This document shows positions 61,584-64,000 of a DNA stretch of 64,000 nt, piece after piece. The position numbers were made by a program, and so were the translations under genes. The notes beneath the pieces were generated by a model. That model was given only the letters and a program-made list of their open reading frames with translations. It did no database searches and was not told the DNA's origin. The stretch is taken from the NCBI GenBank assembly GCA_018831195.1, contig JAHJDP010000072.1, positions 1 through 64,000 of the forward strand, read 5' to 3'. The stretch is from Candidatus Eisenbacteria bacterium (GTDB lineage Bacteria; Eisenbacteria; RBG-16-71-46; CAIMUX01; JAHJDP01). Within the stretch, counting starts at the first letter, position 1, and each line of letters begins with the position of its first letter.

Positions 61584-62934
61584 TGATGACCACATATTCT
61601 GTGGTGATATCGCCGAGAAATTAGCCTCGAATTTCCGGACAATGAGTTCATTCAACAGTTTGGATGGCTTGGCGGCGATCAGGCACTATACCCCCGAAGC
61701 AATTCTTCTGGATATCCGTTTGGATGAAGAGGCTAATGGCTTCGATGTTCTCGCAAAAATCCATCAGATGGAAGCCCCAGCACCTGTGATAATGCTCACA
61801 GAGGACACGAATGTAGAGACAATTGTTCAATCGATCAAACGGGGCGCCTATAATTATATAACAAAACCGCCTAACTCAAAGGTGCTGATAGCGATTCTGT
61901 CCAAGGCCCTTGAAGAATCCGTCCGACAAAGAGGGAGATGGTCCAGGGAACATGAGATCCGATCTCTTAGGGGCGAATTCATAGTCAAAGACGAGAGGAT
62001 GAGTGCTGTCCTGGATTTGGTCAAAAAGATCGCCCCCAAAGATACTACCGTCTTAATCACAGGAGAGTCCGGAACTGGCAAGGAACTCATAGCAAGGCTA
62101 ATCCATCAACTGAGCCGTCGCAGCGAGGGACCTTTTATTGAATTTAACTGCGGGGGTTCTACCAGTGAGTTGATTGAAGACGAATTATTCGGTCATGAGA
62201 AGGGGGCCTTTACAGGTGCAGATAGACGATTCAGAGGCTGTTTTGAACGAGCAAACGGAGGAACCCTTTTTCTTGACGAGGTTGGCAACAGTTCGCCCGA
62301 ACTCCAGATGAAGCTTTTGAGGGTAATTGAGAATAAGTCCTTTCGAAGAATCGGTGGCGAAGTATCTATCCGTTCAGATCTACGCATCATTGCAGCAACA
62401 AATAAAATTCCGATAGAGGAGATCAAAGCAAAAAGATTGCGTGAAGACTTATACTACCGATTGTGTGGCATTGAGGTGTTTATACCGCCCCTCAGAGAGA
62501 GGCTGGGTGACATTTTGCCAATTGCAGAACATTACCTCGCTCAATCTTCCAATGGAGAGATACTGGGATTTACTCCAGCAGCTCAAGAGTACCTACAATC
62601 CCAACCATGGGACGGTAACGTCAGAGAACTTCGCAACGCAATTGAAAGAGCTTTGGTGCACTGCAAGGGTCGGTCTCTAGATATACATGATTTCCTGAGC
62701 AATCCTTGCCGTCCCATGTCACCCCCGCCATATAGAATAGCGAAAGAAGCAAATACTTTAGCATTCCTGCATGATTATGTAAGTCAATGCCTGAGGGTAA
62801 CAAAGGGCATCAAGACCCGAGCGGCCTCACTGGCTGATGTGACACCAGCACAATTTCAGCTCCTATATAAGAAATCAGGAGTCGATGTTTCTCTTTTTCG
62901 CCCATCCCCCGAGGAAGAGAGTGGCCAGGACTGA
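61552..62934 (+). CDS. sigma-54-dependent response regulator
   Basis: The ~460-residue regulator has a receiver domain with phospho-Asp54 (AILLDIRLDEE), an AAA+ domain with Walker A GESGTGKE (171-178), a canonical GAFTGA loop (218-223) and LFLDEVGNSS. The C-terminal region has only a divergent helix-turn-helix (KTRAASLADVTPAQFQLLYK) instead of a clear Fis domain. ATG 61552 lies 5 bases after GGAGG. It overlaps the kinase gene and sits just before a sigma-54 promoter, so the two-component pair probably drives 63265. Confidence 0.88.
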   Translation: MTELPLVLIIDDDHIFCGDIAEKLASNFRTMSSFNSLDGLAAIRHYTPEAILLDIRLDEEANGFDVLAKIHQMEAPAPVIMLTEDTNVETIVQSIKRGAYNYITKPPNSKVLIAILSKALEESVRQRGRWSREHEIRSLRGEFIVKDERMSAVLDLVKKIAPKDTTVLITGESGTGKELIARLIHQLSRRSEGPFIEFNCGGSTSELIEDELFGHEKGAFTGADRRFRGCFERANGGTLFLDEVGNSSPELQMKLLRVIENKSFRRIGGEVSIRSDLRIIAATNKIPIEEIKAKRLREDLYYRLCGIEVFIPPLRERLGDILPIAEHYLAQSSNGEILGFTPAAQEYLQSQPWDGNVRELRNAIERALVHCKGRSLDIHDFLSNPCRPMSPPPYRIAKEANTLAFLHDYVSQCLRVTKGIKTRAASLADVTPAQFQLLYKKSGVDVSLFRPSPEEESGQD

Positions 62935-62957
62935 AGAATTCCCTCAGATACCGTATT

Positions 62958-62973
62958 ATATCATAATTGATAT
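62958..62973. promoter_or_regulatory. imperfect inverted repeat in the sigma-54 upstream region
   Basis: ATATCA and TGATAT (62958-62963 and 62968-62973) flank TAAT. It lies 24 bases after the regulator stop, within the upstream region of the sigma-54 promoter. Could be an extra activator-binding site or chance in AT-rich DNA. Confidence 0.3.
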
Positions 62974-63041
62974 GGTGCTTATCATAAACAATCACATAGG
63001 TTTCTGGATTTTCAGTCCAAGCGCCATATCTTTTTTGATGT

Positions 63042-63055
63042 GATTCGTTCGAATC
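63042..63055. promoter_or_regulatory. palindromic upstream activating sequence candidate
   Basis: GATTCG-TT-CGAATC is a perfect inverted repeat centred about 103 bases before the -24 element at 63151, a usual distance for NtrC-type enhancer sites. A further CGAAT follows at about 63057. The neighbouring regulator at 61552 is the obvious candidate to bind it. Confidence 0.5.
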
Positions 63056-63150
63056 TCCGAATATTGATCCTCAAGTAAGAGCACATCTATCTTTATTAAT
63101 ACCATAGTAATACAGGTTTGTCACCTCCCTTCCAGACCCCTCCCCCATTC

Positions 63151-63166
63151 TGGTACGGGGCTTGCA
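63151..63166 (+). promoter_or_regulatory. sigma-54 (-24/-12) promoter
   Basis: TGGTACG (63151-63157), four bases, TTGCA (63162-63166): this matches the sigma-54 consensus TGGCACG-N4-TTGCW with one change (C to T) and correct spacing. It lies about 100 bases before ATG 63265 and downstream of a sigma-54 activator gene. Confidence 0.87.
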
Positions 63167-63264
63167 TTTGTTTGAGCCAAGGACACCCAGGGGAGGTGTC
63201 GGAGATGGGAAAGGTTGGTCTGTCGCAGGAGATAGGGCCAGCCTCAGCATAAGTGGGAGAAACC

Positions 63265-63990
63265 ATGAAACAAAAAGTGCTATGTCTTGGAATCATTCTA
63301 ATCCTGGCGGGACCTGCGTCAGCTGCATGGCTTGAATTTTATAACGAGGATTTCAGCAATGAACCATACTTTGAGATCTGCGGTGAGTATACACCTGTCG
63401 AGGGTGAGTATTTCCGCTGGAATGAGGTTGATGAATATTACGAAGTCCGAATTCAGGATACTCAAGAATTCACTCCAAAGTACGCCTGCTCGCCCACATT
63501 TGACGTAGCTACCCAGGATTCGTTCCGCGTAAGACTCGACATCAAAGTTGTCGAGCATCAAACCGGATTACCAATCGGTGTGCGATGTGTTACAGCGGAA
63601 GTCCCCGAGGGCAATGGAATGACAATGGTCTATGAAGGCGCCCACAATCAGCAATTCGACGTTGCCGATTGGCACGGAATTGAGTATGGAACGCCAACAA
63701 CCATCCAGCTGGGAGTCTGGTACCACTTTGATATGTTTTATCGAATGGGTACAGCTACTGTAGATATTTCGATTACGGATCGTGAAAGTGGCGTGAGTTA
63801 TTTGGAAATTGCCGCCGAACCGTTTAATCCCGATGCGTTCGACACAATCGCAATTGGATACAATACTCTGATTCTTGAAACATCCGGATTTGCTCAAATT
63901 CATGTCGACAACATCATTGTCGATTCTTGTGTAGGCATCACGCCCAACAAGTCGAGTACTTGGGGTGTGGTCAAATCATTGTACAAGTAA
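63265..63990 (+). CDS. secreted beta-sandwich protein under sigma-54 control
   Basis: The ~241-residue protein has a signal peptide (cleaved after ASAA, near 21), then a beta-rich domain resembling a LamG/concanavalin-like fold (WLEFYNEDFSNEPYF start, TIQLGVWYHFDMFYRMGTAT, GFAQIHVDNIIVDSC near the end). No catalytic motif is seen. The C-terminus reads SSTWGVVKSLYK, a W-G-x-x-K-x-x-Y-K tail that I associate with secreted proteins of Eisenbacteria-like phyla. GGGAGAAACC precedes ATG 63265. It is the likely target of the two-component system upstream. Confidence 0.75.
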   Translation: MKQKVLCLGIILILAGPASAAWLEFYNEDFSNEPYFEICGEYTPVEGEYFRWNEVDEYYEVRIQDTQEFTPKYACSPTFDVATQDSFRVRLDIKVVEHQTGLPIGVRCVTAEVPEGNGMTMVYEGAHNQQFDVADWHGIEYGTPTTIQLGVWYHFDMFYRMGTATVDISITDRESGVSYLEIAAEPFNPDAFDTIAIGYNTLILETSGFAQIHVDNIIVDSCVGITPNKSSTWGVVKSLYK

Positions 63991-64000
63991 TATTCATGCA

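Noticed and set aside
1-64000. CRISPR arrays, insertion sequences, prophage genes, rRNA
   Set aside because: No regularly spaced repeats, transposase or phage structural genes, terminal inverted repeats or rRNA motifs were found on either strand.

Overview
This window reads as a chromosome segment of a Gram-negative (diderm) bacterium with a GC-rich, gene-dense genome. It carries an LptE-like LPS-assembly lipoprotein, a Wza-like export protein, an outer-membrane barrel and many lipoproteins, so there is an outer membrane. A secreted PHP-domain protein with a FlgD-like C-terminal domain, a secreted protein ending in a W-G-x-x-K-x-x-Y-K tail, FN3 lipoproteins and the exosortase suggest a candidate phylum of the Eisenbacteria / Latescibacteria / FCB-neighbour kind. 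That placement is inference; no rRNA is present.

Layout. Positions 1-4952 hold housekeeping and orphan genes (SAM hydroxide adenosyltransferase, PHP hydrolase, CvpA, macro domain, Yip1). Positions 5323-20099 are a tightly overlapping exopolysaccharide/exosortase operon: FlaA1-type sugar-nucleotide dehydratase, Wza-like exporter, Wzz/BY-kinase, exosortase, EpsI, membrane protein, TPR lipoprotein, O-antigen ligase/polymerase, aminotransferase, acyl carrier protein, acyl-AMP ligase and NeuD/PglD-like acyltransferase. Two surface proteins follow, ending at a strong terminator (23466-23510). On the other strand lie a PglC-like phosphoglycosyl transferase, a LarA-like protein and a CtpA protease. 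Positions 27568-35978 hold a second sugar-nucleotide block, including the WbpA/B/D/E steps of a 2,3-diacetamido-uronic acid pathway and three SDR epimerases/dehydratases. Then come an NtrB/NtrC-like pair, LptE, HolA and thioredoxin (36169-41364).

Positions 41365-42154 have no intact gene. They contain a minus-strand reading frame interrupted by one TGA, with its own terminator and a palindromic promoter region. Positions 42155-58423 are mixed: M16 peptidase, UV-damage endonuclease, a peptidase-like protein with a lost zinc motif, an SNF2 helicase with a zinc-ribbon partner, XerD, UvrC, two L,D-transpeptidases and a coiled-coil lipoprotein. A tRNA-Arg(CCT) follows at 58759-58832.

Positions 59145-63990 look less GC-rich and form what may be a self-contained signalling unit: a membrane histidine kinase whose sensor resembles a calcium-binding FG-GAP propeller, a sigma-54 activator, and a secreted protein behind a textbook sigma-54 promoter (63151-63166) with a palindrome about 100 bases upstream. 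The most promising leads are this sensor-kinase/sigma-54 unit, the bacillosamine-like module with a dedicated ACP and ligase, the interrupted small gene at 41444-41704, and the SNF2/zinc-ribbon pair.
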